NCBI RefSeq assembly: GCF_003634705.1
Contig: NZ_RBWU01000004.1
Location: forward strand, 1 to 64,000
DNA length: 64,000 nt
Source of the DNA: Actinomadura pelletieri DSM 43383
Lineage (GTDB): Bacteria > Actinomycetota > Actinomycetes > Streptosporangiales > Streptosporangiaceae
Direction of reading: 5' to 3'
Made by a program: the position numbers and the translations under genes
Notes under the pieces: generated by a model
What the model saw: the letters and a program-made list of their open reading frames with translations, nothing else
What the model was told of the DNA's origin: nothing
Database searches by the model: none
In this document: positions 51,815 through 60,516 of the stretch, piece by piece
Numbering within the stretch: the stretch's first letter is position 1
How the letters are laid out: the number at the start of each line of letters is the position of its first letter

Positions 51815-52004
51815 GCCGCGTGTGCTCCCAGATTTCCTTACACAACCAAGAGTGATCGCTGGGAGACTATCCATTCCTTTGACGGTCCGTGGGGGATTTC
51901 GAGCAGTTCACGGTCGGTCCGGACATGCGGATGTCCCCGCCGGGGTGCGCCGGTGCCCGGGCGGGGACTGGGATTCCGCGGGAGCTACGGAACCTTACTC
52001 GTCG

Positions 52005-52658
52005 TTACCGCCGCCGAGCGGTGCGGACGACGAAGTCCAGGTTCCCGGTCCGCCCGTTCTGGTCGGTACCCATCTTCATCAGCAACCGCGGGTCGTAGAT
52101 CGTGTCGGTCTGGTTGCGCGGCTCGTTCGGGAAGTACATCTGCGTCGTCAGGATCCGCGCGCCCGGCGCCTGGACCTTGACGTGGATGTGCCGGGTGCGT
52201 CCCGGGTACAGGCCGGGCACGATCGTCGTCAGGACGTAACGACCCTGCTCGTCCGTGTACTGGTGGCCGCGGAAGATGTAGCCGCGGTTGTCGTACACGC
52301 CGGCGTTGTCCGCCTGCCAGAAGTCGAGCAGCGCTCGGGCAACCGGCTTGCAGTCCAGGCCGTACACGATCCCGCTCACGGTGAGCAGGGTTCCCGGCTT
52401 GCCGGCCCTGATGTCCTTGCGCTCTGGCGAACCGGGGGTGAAGTACGGGCCCTCGGTCTGCGCTGGGGTGGGGTCGTCATCGCCGTCGGTGCACTTCGGC
52501 GTCAGTTCGAGCTTCCGCGGCGGGGTGCGGGTGTCAGCCTGGGCCGAGGTCGCCACGGACACGGCGGTGGGGACCGCCAGCGCGCCGATGCCCGCTGCGA
52601 CGATGAAGTTCTTGCGGCTGATGCCCGATTGCAGCTGTTCCTGCTCGTCCTCTGGCAT
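52005..52658 (-). CDS. Exported intradiol dioxygenase-family protein (Tat signal)
   Basis: Intradiol-ring-cleavage-dioxygenase fold protein of 217 residues with an N-terminal export signal (SRKNF at residues 14-18, then AAGIGALAVPTAVS and a cleavage region near ADT). Iron ligands are visible: Tyr in GVYDNRG and GLYPGR, His in RTRHIHVKV. It should act outside the cell on catechol-like rings or esters. It is divergent from an AraC regulator. The signal has Arg-Lys rather than the twin Arg. Confidence 0.88.
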   Translation of the reverse strand: MPEDEQEQLQSGISRKNFIVAAGIGALAVPTAVSVATSAQADTRTPPRKLELTPKCTDGDDDPTPAQTEGPYFTPGSPERKDIRAGKPGTLLTVSGIVYGLDCKPVARALLDFWQADNAGVYDNRGYIFRGHQYTDEQGRYVLTTIVPGLYPGRTRHIHVKVQAPGARILTTQMYFPNEPRNQTDTIYDPRLLMKMGTDQNGRTGNLDFVVRTARRR

Positions 52659-52917
52659 GGGGGGATTTCCTCTCGAGATCGTCCGGTGTACCGGGATCTT
52701 CCGGACACCGGATGCGGGGCTCCCAGGGAGTGCGTCGCGACATGTATAAGCCGGTCAGATGGGGCCGGTCTTGGGTTTCCCTGCCCGACCTTTGGCGTCG
52801 AGTGACAAAGCCCGCCGCCAGCGTCGTGCCGACTCGCTCATTGACCTTCACGACGCTCCGTAGAAACCTGGCGGTTGGCGTCCGAGACCCCCCGCCCGCC
52901 AACCTCGGAGGAGCGTC

Positions 52918-53892
52918 ATGCCTACGCTCGCTGACACCTCGGATCATGCTGCCCAAGATCAGGCCGATTACTGGCGTCACCTGATCAACTCGGCGTTCGG
53001 TCCTTTCCATATCCAGCCGCGGCTCCCCGGTCCCTTCACCGCGCGGCTGTCCGCCCGCACGTTCGGCCCCGTCGAAGCCGGAGATGTGTACGCCCCCGCG
53101 CACATGGTGCGCCGCAGTGCCCGCCAGATCGCCCACGACACCAGGGAGTGCTACAAGCTCGGTCTCGTCCTGCGCGGCTCGTTCGTTCTGCGACAGAACG
53201 GCCGCCACACCCGCGTCGGCGTCGGCGACGTGGTGTTCTACGACCTCACCCGTCCGGTCGAGATCTGTTTCGACGCGCACCACATCTTCACCGTCGTGAT
53301 CCCGCACCGTGCCGTGCCGCTCCCGCCCGAGCGGCTGGCCGCCTTCGGCGGCATCCTGCTCGCCGAGCAGTCCCGGCACGGCAGGCTCGTCTCCTCGCTC
53401 CTCGGCGCCCTCGCCGAGGACGGCGACACCGACGGCGCCGCCGCCGACGAGCCCTACGCCCACCATCTCGGCGGCGCCATCGTCGAGCTGGTGACCGGGG
53501 CGGCCAGCGAGTGGCTGGGCGCCCCGCCGACCCCGTCCCCGGAGGGAGCGGAGATGCTGCGCGCCATCAAGGAATGGATCGAGGCAAGACTGCACGACCC
53601 CGCGCTGTCCCCGGCCACGATCGCCGAGGCACACCACATCTCCGTCCGGCAGCTGTACCGGGTGTTCCAGCCCGCGGGCACGACCGTCGCCCGCTACGTC
53701 CGCACCCGCCGCCTCGAACACTGCCGCCGTGAACTCGGCGACCCGTTCCTCGGCACGCAGCGTATCGGCGCGATCGCCAACCGCTGGGGGCTGCCCGACG
53801 CCGCGGCCTTCAGCCGCGCCTTCCGCGCCGCCTACGGCGTCACGCCCACCGCGTACCGCGCCGCCACCACCGGAATCCTGCGAGACGTCTAG
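52918..53892 (+). CDS. AraC-family regulator with cupin-like sensor
   Basis: Regulator of 324 residues: an N-terminal cupin-type effector domain (residues about 40-160, CYKLGLVLRGSFVLRQNGRHTRVGVGDVVFYDL) and a C-terminal pair of helix-turn-helix motifs (LSPATIAEAHHISVRQLYRVFQPAGTTVARYVRTRRLEHCRREL and IANRWGLPDAAAFSRAFRAAYGVTPTAYR). It is divergent from the exported dioxygenase gene and probably controls it. ATG 52918 behind GGAGG. Confidence 0.9.
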   Translation: MPTLADTSDHAAQDQADYWRHLINSAFGPFHIQPRLPGPFTARLSARTFGPVEAGDVYAPAHMVRRSARQIAHDTRECYKLGLVLRGSFVLRQNGRHTRVGVGDVVFYDLTRPVEICFDAHHIFTVVIPHRAVPLPPERLAAFGGILLAEQSRHGRLVSSLLGALAEDGDTDGAAADEPYAHHLGGAIVELVTGAASEWLGAPPTPSPEGAEMLRAIKEWIEARLHDPALSPATIAEAHHISVRQLYRVFQPAGTTVARYVRTRRLEHCRRELGDPFLGTQRIGAIANRWGLPDAAAFSRAFRAAYGVTPTAYRAATTGILRDV

Positions 53893-53901
53893 CTGTATTC
53901 A

Positions 53902-54536
53902 TTGCAGGCCCGGCCCACTGCGCTCGCCTGGCGGCTCGCTACGTGACCGTTCCTGGGCGAACGCGCATCGCTTCGCGATCCGCCCGGTGCCGCTTGCCTT
54001 CGGCTTTGCTGCACCGGGCGGGTAACGCGTTCGGGTGCGGGTTGAGGTCGCTGTGTTGGTTGCAGGGCCGGCCGCACTTTGCTCGCCATACGGCTTGCTG
54101 CGTGGCCGGGTCTGGGCGGACGCGGCGTCGCTTCGCGATCCGCCCGGTTCAGCTCGCCTTCGGCGTCGCTGCGCCGGGCGGGTATCGCGTTCGCGTGCGG
54201 GCTGAGGTCGCTGTGTTTATTGCAGGACCGGCCCACTTCGCTCGCCTTGCGGCTCGCTACGTGACCGTTCCTGGGGCGAACGCGGCGTCGCTTCGCGATC
54301 CGCTCGGTGCCGCTTGCCTTCGGCGTCGCTGCGCCGGGCGGGTCGCGCGTTCGGGTGCGGGTTGAGGTCGCTGTGTTGGTTGCAGGACCGGCCGCACTTT
54401 GCTCGTCTTGCGGCTTGCTGCGTGGCCGGGTCTGGGCGGACGCGGCGTTGCTTCGCGATCCGCTCGGTGCCGCTCGCTTTGGCGTTGCTGCGCCGGGCGG
54501 GTCACGCGTTCGCGTGTGGGGTTCGAGGCCGCGTTG
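53902..54536. repeat. Four tandem copies of a ~160-bp repeat in A-B-A-B order
   Basis: Copies begin at TTGCAGG at 53902, 54060, 54220 and 54380. All share CTTCGCGATCCGC(T/C)CGG and GCTGCGCCGGGCGGGT. Copies 1 and 3 share CGGCTCGCTACGTGACCGTTCCTGG; copies 2 and 4 instead share CGGCTTGCTGCGTGGCCGGGTCTGG. The array is thus a duplicated 320-bp dimer. It fills the whole gap between the AraC gene and the esterase gene; no start signals or conserved protein are seen. Each copy can fold at TCGCTTCGCGA. Confidence 0.85.
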
Positions 54537-54653
54537 GAACGGGTCCTAGGTCCCTTTTCGCTCCCTTCCGGATTTGTCGCGAACCCCCCGGATCGGCTGC
54601 ATCGATCGGCCGATCCGGGGAACGCGGGGAGGACGACGAAGGGAGGTACGCCG

Positions 54654-55979
54654 ATGCCACGTCCAAGAGGTCCCGACGCGAACGCCGGTGAGGTGGTCGG
54701 CGCGGCGCTGCCGTTGGAGTACGAGGACGACCTCGATCCGCTCATGGACCGGATCGGCACGGCCCGCTGCGTCCTGATCGGCGAGGCCAGCCACGGGACG
54801 CACGAGTACTACGCGTGGCGGGCCGCGCTGACCCGGCGGCTGGTCGCCGAACGCGGGTTCTCGATCGTCGCGGTCGAGGGCGACTGGCCGGACTGCCGCA
54901 GGGTGGGGCGTTCGGTGACGCTCGCGCCCGGCTCGGTGGACGACCCGCGGGACGCGCTCGACGCCTACGAGCGGTGGCCGACGTGGATGTGGGCCAACGA
55001 GGAGACCGCCAGGTTCTGCCGCTGGCTGCGGGACCGTAACGCGGGCCTGCCGCCGGGGGAGCGGACCGGGTTCTACGGGCTGGACGTCTACAGCCTGTGG
55101 GAGTCGCTGCGAGCCGTCATCGACTACCTGGCGGAGCACCATCCGGAGTATCTCGCGACGGCGCTGGAGGCGTACCGCTGCTTCGAGCCGCACGGCGCGG
55201 ATCCGCGGGCCTACGGATGGAACACCGCCCTGGTGCCGGGCGGCTGCGAGGAGGAGATCCTGGCGCTGCTGACCAGGCTCCGCCGTCCCGTGGGGCGCGG
55301 CGGTGCCGGCGACCCGACGGCGGAGCTCGACGCCCGGCAGAACGCCGAGGTCGTCGCGAACGCCGAACGCTACTACCGCACCATGATCGGCGGCGGGCCG
55401 GACTCGTGGAACGTCCGGGAGACCCACATGGCCGACACCCTCGACCGGCTCATGGCGTTCCACGCCGCGTCGGACGGGCCCGGCAAGGCCGTCGTGTGGG
55501 CGCACAACACGCACGTGGGCGACGCGCGGGCCACGGACATGGCCGCGGCCGGGATGGTCAGTCTCGGCCGGCTGGCACGCGAACGGCACGGCCGAGACCA
55601 GGTCGTCCTGGTCGGCTTCGCCGGGGGTCCCGGGGAGACGGTCGCCGCGCCGCGCTGGGGCGCCCCGATGGAGATCATGCACGTCCCGCCGCCGGTCCAC
55701 GGGTCGCTGGAGGAGGTGCTGGCCGAGTCGGAGCTGCATCGCGGCCTGTTCGTCGTGCCGCCCGAGGAGGACAAGCCCGCGTTCCTCACCCGGACGCTCG
55801 GGCACCGCGCGATCGGCGTGGTCTACGACCCGGACGCGGACCGGCGCCACTACGTCCCGACCAGGCTGGCCGACCGGTATGACGCGCTGTGCTGGTTCCG
55901 TGCCACCTCCGCGCTGCAGCCGCTGCATCTGGAGGCGGCGCGCCGTGGTGAACTGGAGACGATGCCCACCGGAGTCTGA
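54654..55979 (+). CDS. Erythromycin-esterase-family protein
   Basis: Protein of 441 residues resembling EreA/EreB-type hydrolases and their non-resistance relatives. Seen: LIGEASHGTHEYYAWRAALTRRLV (His at the active-site position), FSIVAVEGDWPDC, FYGLDVYSLW, ESTHMADTLD-type segment VRETHMADTLDRL, and VVWAHNTHVGDARATDM. The family role is hydrolysis of macrolide lactones in some members only. GGGAGG before ATG 54654. Confidence 0.85.
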   Translation: MPRPRGPDANAGEVVGAALPLEYEDDLDPLMDRIGTARCVLIGEASHGTHEYYAWRAALTRRLVAERGFSIVAVEGDWPDCRRVGRSVTLAPGSVDDPRDALDAYERWPTWMWANEETARFCRWLRDRNAGLPPGERTGFYGLDVYSLWESLRAVIDYLAEHHPEYLATALEAYRCFEPHGADPRAYGWNTALVPGGCEEEILALLTRLRRPVGRGGAGDPTAELDARQNAEVVANAERYYRTMIGGGPDSWNVRETHMADTLDRLMAFHAASDGPGKAVVWAHNTHVGDARATDMAAAGMVSLGRLARERHGRDQVVLVGFAGGPGETVAAPRWGAPMEIMHVPPPVHGSLEEVLAESELHRGLFVVPPEEDKPAFLTRTLGHRAIGVVYDPDADRRHYVPTRLADRYDALCWFRATSALQPLHLEAARRGELETMPTGV

Positions 55980-56006
55980 CGACACGAGAACAACGGAGAC
56001 ACCGAA

Positions 56007-56807
56007 ATGTCGCTGACCATGCGGCCGGGACCGCTCGCCGGCTCGCCGGGAGACGAGGTCAACTTCACCATCGACGGTCCGCGGCACCGGCTGTTCATGC
56101 ACGACTTCCCCCGCCGTGTCCGCGCGGTCTTCGCGGGGGAGACCGTCCTGGACACCGAACGAGGGAAGCTGCTGCACGAGACGGGGCTGCTGCCCGTCCT
56201 GTACGTCCCGGAGGCGGACGTGCGGGCCGACCTGCTGGAGCCGACCGACCACACGACCCACTGCCCGTTCAAGGGCGACGCCGCGTACTGGACGGTCCGT
56301 GTCGGCGACCGGGCCGCCGAGAACGCCGTGTGGGCGTACCCGGAGCCGAAGCCGGAGTCGGCGTGGCTGCGCGGACATCTGGCGTTCTACTGGCGTCCGA
56401 TGGACGCCTGGTACGACGAGGACGAGGAGGTCCACGGCCACCTGCGCGACCCGTTCCACCGCGTCGACGCCCGCGCCTCGTCCCGGCGCGTCCGCGTGCT
56501 GCTGGACGGCGAGGTGATCGCCGAGACCGGGCGGCCGATGCTGCTGTCGGAGACGGGGCTGCCGAACCGGTTCTACATCCCGGCCGCCGACGTGCGCCGC
56601 GACCTGCTGCGCGAGAGCCGGAAACGGACCGTCTGCCCCTACAAGGGGGAGGCGACGTACTGGTCGCTGGACGGCGCGGAGGACGCCGCGTGGTCGTACG
56701 AGGAGCCCCTCGTGGACGCCGCCAAGATCGGCGGTCATCTGTCCTTCGACCATGAGGCCCTGACCATCGAGACGACGAGCGAGGCCACGCCGCCGCCGGG
56801 CCGGTGA
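56007..56807 (+). CDS. Tandem DUF427 protein
   Basis: Protein of 266 residues with two copies of the DUF427 barrel: LHETGLLPVLYVPEADVRADLLEP...CPFKGDAAYWTV, then LLSETGLPNRFYIPAADVRRDLLRES...CPYKGEATYWSL. Function is unknown. It follows the esterase gene by 27 bases and may share its operon. Confidence 0.88.
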   Translation: MSLTMRPGPLAGSPGDEVNFTIDGPRHRLFMHDFPRRVRAVFAGETVLDTERGKLLHETGLLPVLYVPEADVRADLLEPTDHTTHCPFKGDAAYWTVRVGDRAAENAVWAYPEPKPESAWLRGHLAFYWRPMDAWYDEDEEVHGHLRDPFHRVDARASSRRVRVLLDGEVIAETGRPMLLSETGLPNRFYIPAADVRRDLLRESRKRTVCPYKGEATYWSLDGAEDAAWSYEEPLVDAAKIGGHLSFDHEALTIETTSEATPPPGR

Positions 56808-56938
56808 ACGGCGTCGCCTCCGCGCCCGGACCGGTTGCGGACGCACCGTCCGTCATCATCGTGCCCATGTGACGACTTCGGGTTACTGTGCTGTCAAGTC
56901 ACAGGCGCTGTCAGGCCACAGGCAAGGGAGGCGGGCTG

Positions 56939-57643
56939 GTGCCACCGTACGCGGCGTCCTCCCCGCGTCCGGGTTTCTGGGCCGTGCTGGACCCGGCGCA
57001 GCGGGCGGCGCTGCGCCGGGCGGCGCGGCCCCGGCAGTACCCGGTGAAGACGCCCCTGGTGTACCAGGGGGACGAGTCCGACCATGTGATCATCATGGAG
57101 CGGGGCTGGGCGAAGGTGACCTCGGCGACCGAGGACGGTCATGACGTGGTGCTGGCCGTGCGGGGTCCCGGCGATCTGATCGCCGAGAGCGCGGTGCTGG
57201 GCGGCCGGACCCGGTCGGCGACGGTGACCGCGCTGTCGCCCGTCCGCGGGCTGGTGGTGCCCGCCGCGCGCTTCACCGGTTTCCTGGACGAGCACCCGGA
57301 CGTGTGGATGCTCGTCACCAGCACCTTTGTGCAGCGTCTCGACGACTCCGACCGGCGGCTGACGGCCCAGATGAGCAGCCGCGGCCCGCAACGGCTCGCC
57401 GCGCTCCTGACCGACCTGGCGGAGCTGTCGGCCCTGCACGCCCCGCCCGCGCCGGACGGGTCGATCGAGATCGGCCCGCCGCTGTCGCAGGAGGAGCTCG
57501 GGAGCTGGATGGACGCGTCCCGGGAGACGGTCGCCCGCGCCCTCAACGGGCTGCGCGGCCGGGGCCTGATCAGAACCGGCTGGCGCAAGATCGTCATCGT
57601 GGACCTGCCGGGCCTGCGCGAGTTCGCCAAGGAACCCGACTGA
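56939..57643 (+). CDS. Crp/Fnr-family regulator
   Basis: Regulator of 234 residues. The cyclic-nucleotide-type beta-barrel is at residues 20-125 (LVYQGDESDHVIIMERGWAKV, GDLIAESAVLGGRTRSATVTAL); the winged helix at 165-225 includes LSQEELGSWMDASRETVARALNGLRGRGLI. There is no Fe-S cysteine set, so it is Crp-like rather than Fnr-like. GTG start after GGGAGGCGGG. Confidence 0.9.
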   Translation: MPPYAASSPRPGFWAVLDPAQRAALRRAARPRQYPVKTPLVYQGDESDHVIIMERGWAKVTSATEDGHDVVLAVRGPGDLIAESAVLGGRTRSATVTALSPVRGLVVPAARFTGFLDEHPDVWMLVTSTFVQRLDDSDRRLTAQMSSRGPQRLAALLTDLAELSALHAPPAPDGSIEIGPPLSQEELGSWMDASRETVARALNGLRGRGLIRTGWRKIVIVDLPGLREFAKEPD

Positions 57644-57671
57644 CCACCCTGCCGTGTCGACCGGTCCGGGG

Positions 57672-58058
57672 TCACGACTCGGCGAGCCGCCGCCGTGCCT
57701 CGGCCCAGTCGATCGGCAGGTCGCCGACCGTGGCCTCCCAGAAGACGAACGCGGAGTCGCGCATCACCGCGCGCTGGCGGCGCATGGTGGACGCGTGCGG
57801 TTCGGCCTTGGAGTAGGCGGCCAGGGACTTGCGGTCGCTCCACGCCGAGAGCGTCCAGAACGTCCGCCTGAACGGTTCGGCCTTCAACGCCACGCCGTGG
57901 GCGCCGTCCGCGCGGCGGGCCTGCCGGAGCAGCAGGAGCGAGGCGCGCAGGAAGCCCGGCACATGGCGCAGTGAGCGCACCTCTAGCCGGGAGGCCATGA
58001 CCACCACCCTGGTCTCCGGTTCGTCCTCGATCAGCGTGGCCCATGGCAGTGTCGGCAT
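57672..58058 (-). CDS. DUF3291-family protein
   Basis: Small protein (128 residues) of the dimeric alpha/beta-barrel type: LPWATLIEDEPETRVVVMASRLEVRSLRHVPGFLRAS and FWTLSAWSDRKSLAAY. The DUF3291 family resembles antibiotic-biosynthesis monooxygenases. ATG 58058 (GTG 58061 also possible). Divergent from the TetR gene with an operator between. Confidence 0.75.
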   Translation of the reverse strand: MPTLPWATLIEDEPETRVVVMASRLEVRSLRHVPGFLRASLLLLRQARRADGAHGVALKAEPFRRTFWTLSAWSDRKSLAAYSKAEPHASTMRRQRAVMRDSAFVFWEATVGDLPIDWAEARRRLAES

Positions 58059-58081
58059 CACGGCCCCCCATCTCGCGCAGA

Positions 58082-58137
58082 TATCTTGTCACTGGCTAGA
58101 TTGCCGGATCGGAGGACGACTTGTCAATGACAAGATA
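58082..58137. promoter_or_regulatory. TetR operator pair
   Basis: CTTGTCAATGACAAG (58120-58134) is a perfect 7-1-7 palindrome. TATCTTGTCA (58082-58091) repeats one arm with flank, and TGACAAGATA at 58128-58137 is its inverse. The sites span the gap between the divergent DUF3291 and TetR genes. Confidence 0.7.
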
Positions 58138-58149
58138 GGATTCCTGTGC

Positions 58150-58710
58150 ATGACCGAACAGTCGAGCTACCATCACGGCGACCTGCGCAGGGCCGTTCTG
58201 CAGGCCGCCGTCGAGGCGATCGCCGAGCGCGGACCGGCCGGCTGGAGCCTGCGCGAGCTGGCCCGCCGCGCCGGGGTCTCCCATGCGGCGCCCGCCCACC
58301 ACTTCGGCGACAAGGCGGGCGTGCTGACCGCCGTCGCCGCCGAGGGCTACGCCCGGTTCGCGGACGCGCTCGAGGCCGCGGGCGACGACCTGCACGAGAC
58401 CGGCCTCGCCTACATCCGCTTCGCCGTCGACCACCGCGCGTACTTCGAGGTCATCTTCACCCCCGCGCTCTACCGGACCGACGACCCGGACGTCACCGCC
58501 GCCCGCGCCCGCGCCGACCGGGTCCTCGGACGGCTCGTCCACACCGTCTCACCGGGCGCAGCCGAGGACGAGCGGACCGCCCGGCTCGCCGCCTGGTCGA
58601 TCGTCCACGGGTTCGCGCATCTCTGGCTGAGCGGCGCCATCCCCACGGAGCCGGACGACGATCCGGTGACGCTGGCCCGTCCCGTCATCGCCCGGCTGTT
58701 CGAGCGCTGA
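58150..58710 (+). CDS. TetR-family regulator (WHG-type C-terminal domain)
   Basis: Regulator of 186 residues: helix-turn-helix GWSLRELARRAGVSHAAPAHHFGDKAGVLTAVA and C-terminal IVHGFAHLWLSGAIP, the WHG signature. Probable repressor of itself and of the divergent DUF3291 gene through the palindrome in between. Confidence 0.9.
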   Translation: MTEQSSYHHGDLRRAVLQAAVEAIAERGPAGWSLRELARRAGVSHAAPAHHFGDKAGVLTAVAAEGYARFADALEAAGDDLHETGLAYIRFAVDHRAYFEVIFTPALYRTDDPDVTAARARADRVLGRLVHTVSPGAAEDERTARLAAWSIVHGFAHLWLSGAIPTEPDDDPVTLARPVIARLFER

Positions 58711-58712
58711 GA

Positions 58713-60401
58713 TCAGCCGGAGTCGGAGTCCGCGCCGTTGATCGCGCGTCGCCCGTCGTCGGCGTCCTCCGGCGCGTGCCGTTCGGGCACGGTGGCCAGG
58801 TCCGCCCGGAACCGGCGGTTCAGCGCGGCGCGCACCCGCTGCGTCCCGCGGCGGGCGCGTGGACTCTCGACGCCCTCGACGGGCGGCGGGACGTCCAGCG
58901 GGACCGCCACCGGCGGGCGCGGATCGGTGATCGCTCCGATCTCCTCGTCCGACATGGGCCGCTCGACCTCGCTGAACCGGCCCTCCGGCGACATGCGGAT
59001 GATGCCGGTCTCCAGCCCGTGTCCGGCGATGCCGAGGTCCCGGCGTTGCAGTCCCAGGCAGATGCGGTAGGCGATGATGTAGCCGAGGATCGGCCCGAGG
59101 ATCACCAGGCCGCGGAAGATCCATGTCGTCCAGTACAGCGAGATGTGGAACCGTTCGGCGACGACGTCGTTGCCGCCCGCGAGCCACAGCACCCCGTAGA
59201 ACACGACGCCGGCGACGCCGATGCCGGTGCGCGCCGGGACGTCGCGCGGCCGGTCGAGCAGATGGTGGGTCTCGTGGTCCCCGGTGACCCAGCGTTCCAC
59301 GAACGGGTACGCGGCGAGCCCGCCGATCAGCAGCCCGAGGACCACCAGCCCGGGAATCGCCACGCTGAGCGAGATCGTGTGCCCCAACACGTCGATCTCC
59401 CAGGCGGGCATGATCCGCAGCCCGCCCTCCAGCCAGCCCATGTACCAGTCGGGCTGCGACCCGGAGCTGATCGCGCCCGGGTCGTACGGCCCGTACAGCC
59501 AGACGGGGTTGATCTGGACGAACGCCGCCAGCAGCGTCGAGACCCCCAGCACCCACAGGAAGAACGCGGTGGTCTTGCCGATGAAGACGGGGAAGAACGG
59601 GTAGCCGCGGACGGTCGTGTTCGAGCTGCCCTTGCCGGGGAACTGGGTGTGCGTCTGCCGCCAGGTCAGCACGATCGCGTGCAGCGGGATCAACGCGGCC
59701 AGGATCCCGGGGATCAGCAGGACGTGGATCACGTACAGCCGGGGGATGATGTCGGTGCCGGGGAACTCGCCGCCGAACAGGAACATCACCAGGTAGGTGC
59801 CGACCAGCGGGACGGACAGCGTGACGCCCTCCAGGACGCGCAGCCCGGTGCCGGACAGCAGGTCGTCCGGCAGGGAGTAGCCGAACAGCCCGTTGAACAT
59901 CACCAGCACGAGCATGACGAGACCGATCAGCCAGTTCAGCTCGCGCGGCTTGCGGAACGCGCCGGTGAAGAAGTTGCGCAGCAGGTGGACGAGGATCGCC
60001 GCCATGAAGATCAGCGTCGCCCAGTGGTGCAGCTGCCGGACGAGCAGCCCGCCCCGCACATCGAAACTGATCTTGAGCGTGGAGGCGTAGGCCTCGCTCA
60101 TCGCCACGCCCTTCAGCTTCGTGTACGAGCCGTCGTAGATCACCTCGTGCATGCTCGGCTTGAAGAACAGCGTGAGGAACACCCCGGTGAGCAGGATGAT
60201 CACGAACGAGTACATGGCGATCTCGCCGAGCAGGAAGCTCCACTGGTCCGGGAACGCCTTGCGCATGGACTTGCGCAGGAAGCCGGTCGTGCCGAACCGC
60301 TCGTCGAGGGCCCGCGCCGAGGCGTCCACCGCCCGCGGCGGCTTCCCCGACGCCCGCGCGCGCCCTCCCGTACCGCTGACGGCCCCTGAATTCCCCGCCA
60401 T
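58713..60401 (-). CDS. qcrB: Cytochrome bc-complex cytochrome b subunit (QcrB), lone copy
   Basis: Membrane haem protein of 562 residues that oxidises menaquinol in the bc1-aa3 pathway. Haem-ligating His pairs lie in RQLHHWATLIFMAAILVHLLRNF and in RLYVIHVLLIPGILAALIPLHAIVL. The quinol-site PEWY equivalent is PDWY (GSQPDWYMGW). The long C-terminal cytosolic extension is present. AAGGAGAGG supports ATG 60401. Neither qcrA nor qcrC is adjacent, so this is a paralogue outside the usual cluster or the complex's genes are split. Confidence 0.93.
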   Translation of the reverse strand: MAGNSGAVSGTGGRARASGKPPRAVDASARALDERFGTTGFLRKSMRKAFPDQWSFLLGEIAMYSFVIILLTGVFLTLFFKPSMHEVIYDGSYTKLKGVAMSEAYASTLKISFDVRGGLLVRQLHHWATLIFMAAILVHLLRNFFTGAFRKPRELNWLIGLVMLVLVMFNGLFGYSLPDDLLSGTGLRVLEGVTLSVPLVGTYLVMFLFGGEFPGTDIIPRLYVIHVLLIPGILAALIPLHAIVLTWRQTHTQFPGKGSSNTTVRGYPFFPVFIGKTTAFFLWVLGVSTLLAAFVQINPVWLYGPYDPGAISSGSQPDWYMGWLEGGLRIMPAWEIDVLGHTISLSVAIPGLVVLGLLIGGLAAYPFVERWVTGDHETHHLLDRPRDVPARTGIGVAGVVFYGVLWLAGGNDVVAERFHISLYWTTWIFRGLVILGPILGYIIAYRICLGLQRRDLGIAGHGLETGIIRMSPEGRFSEVERPMSDEEIGAITDPRPPVAVPLDVPPPVEGVESPRARRGTQRVRAALNRRFRADLATVPERHAPEDADDGRRAINGADSDSG

Positions 60402-60516
60402 CGTCACGTCCCTCTCCTTGGCGTGTGGAAATCGACGCTCTGCGGATAAGACCGACGACCGCGGAGGAATGTGACATCCGGCTGATGTGGGCCCCGTCAC
60501 ACGGGGATGGGCGGCC

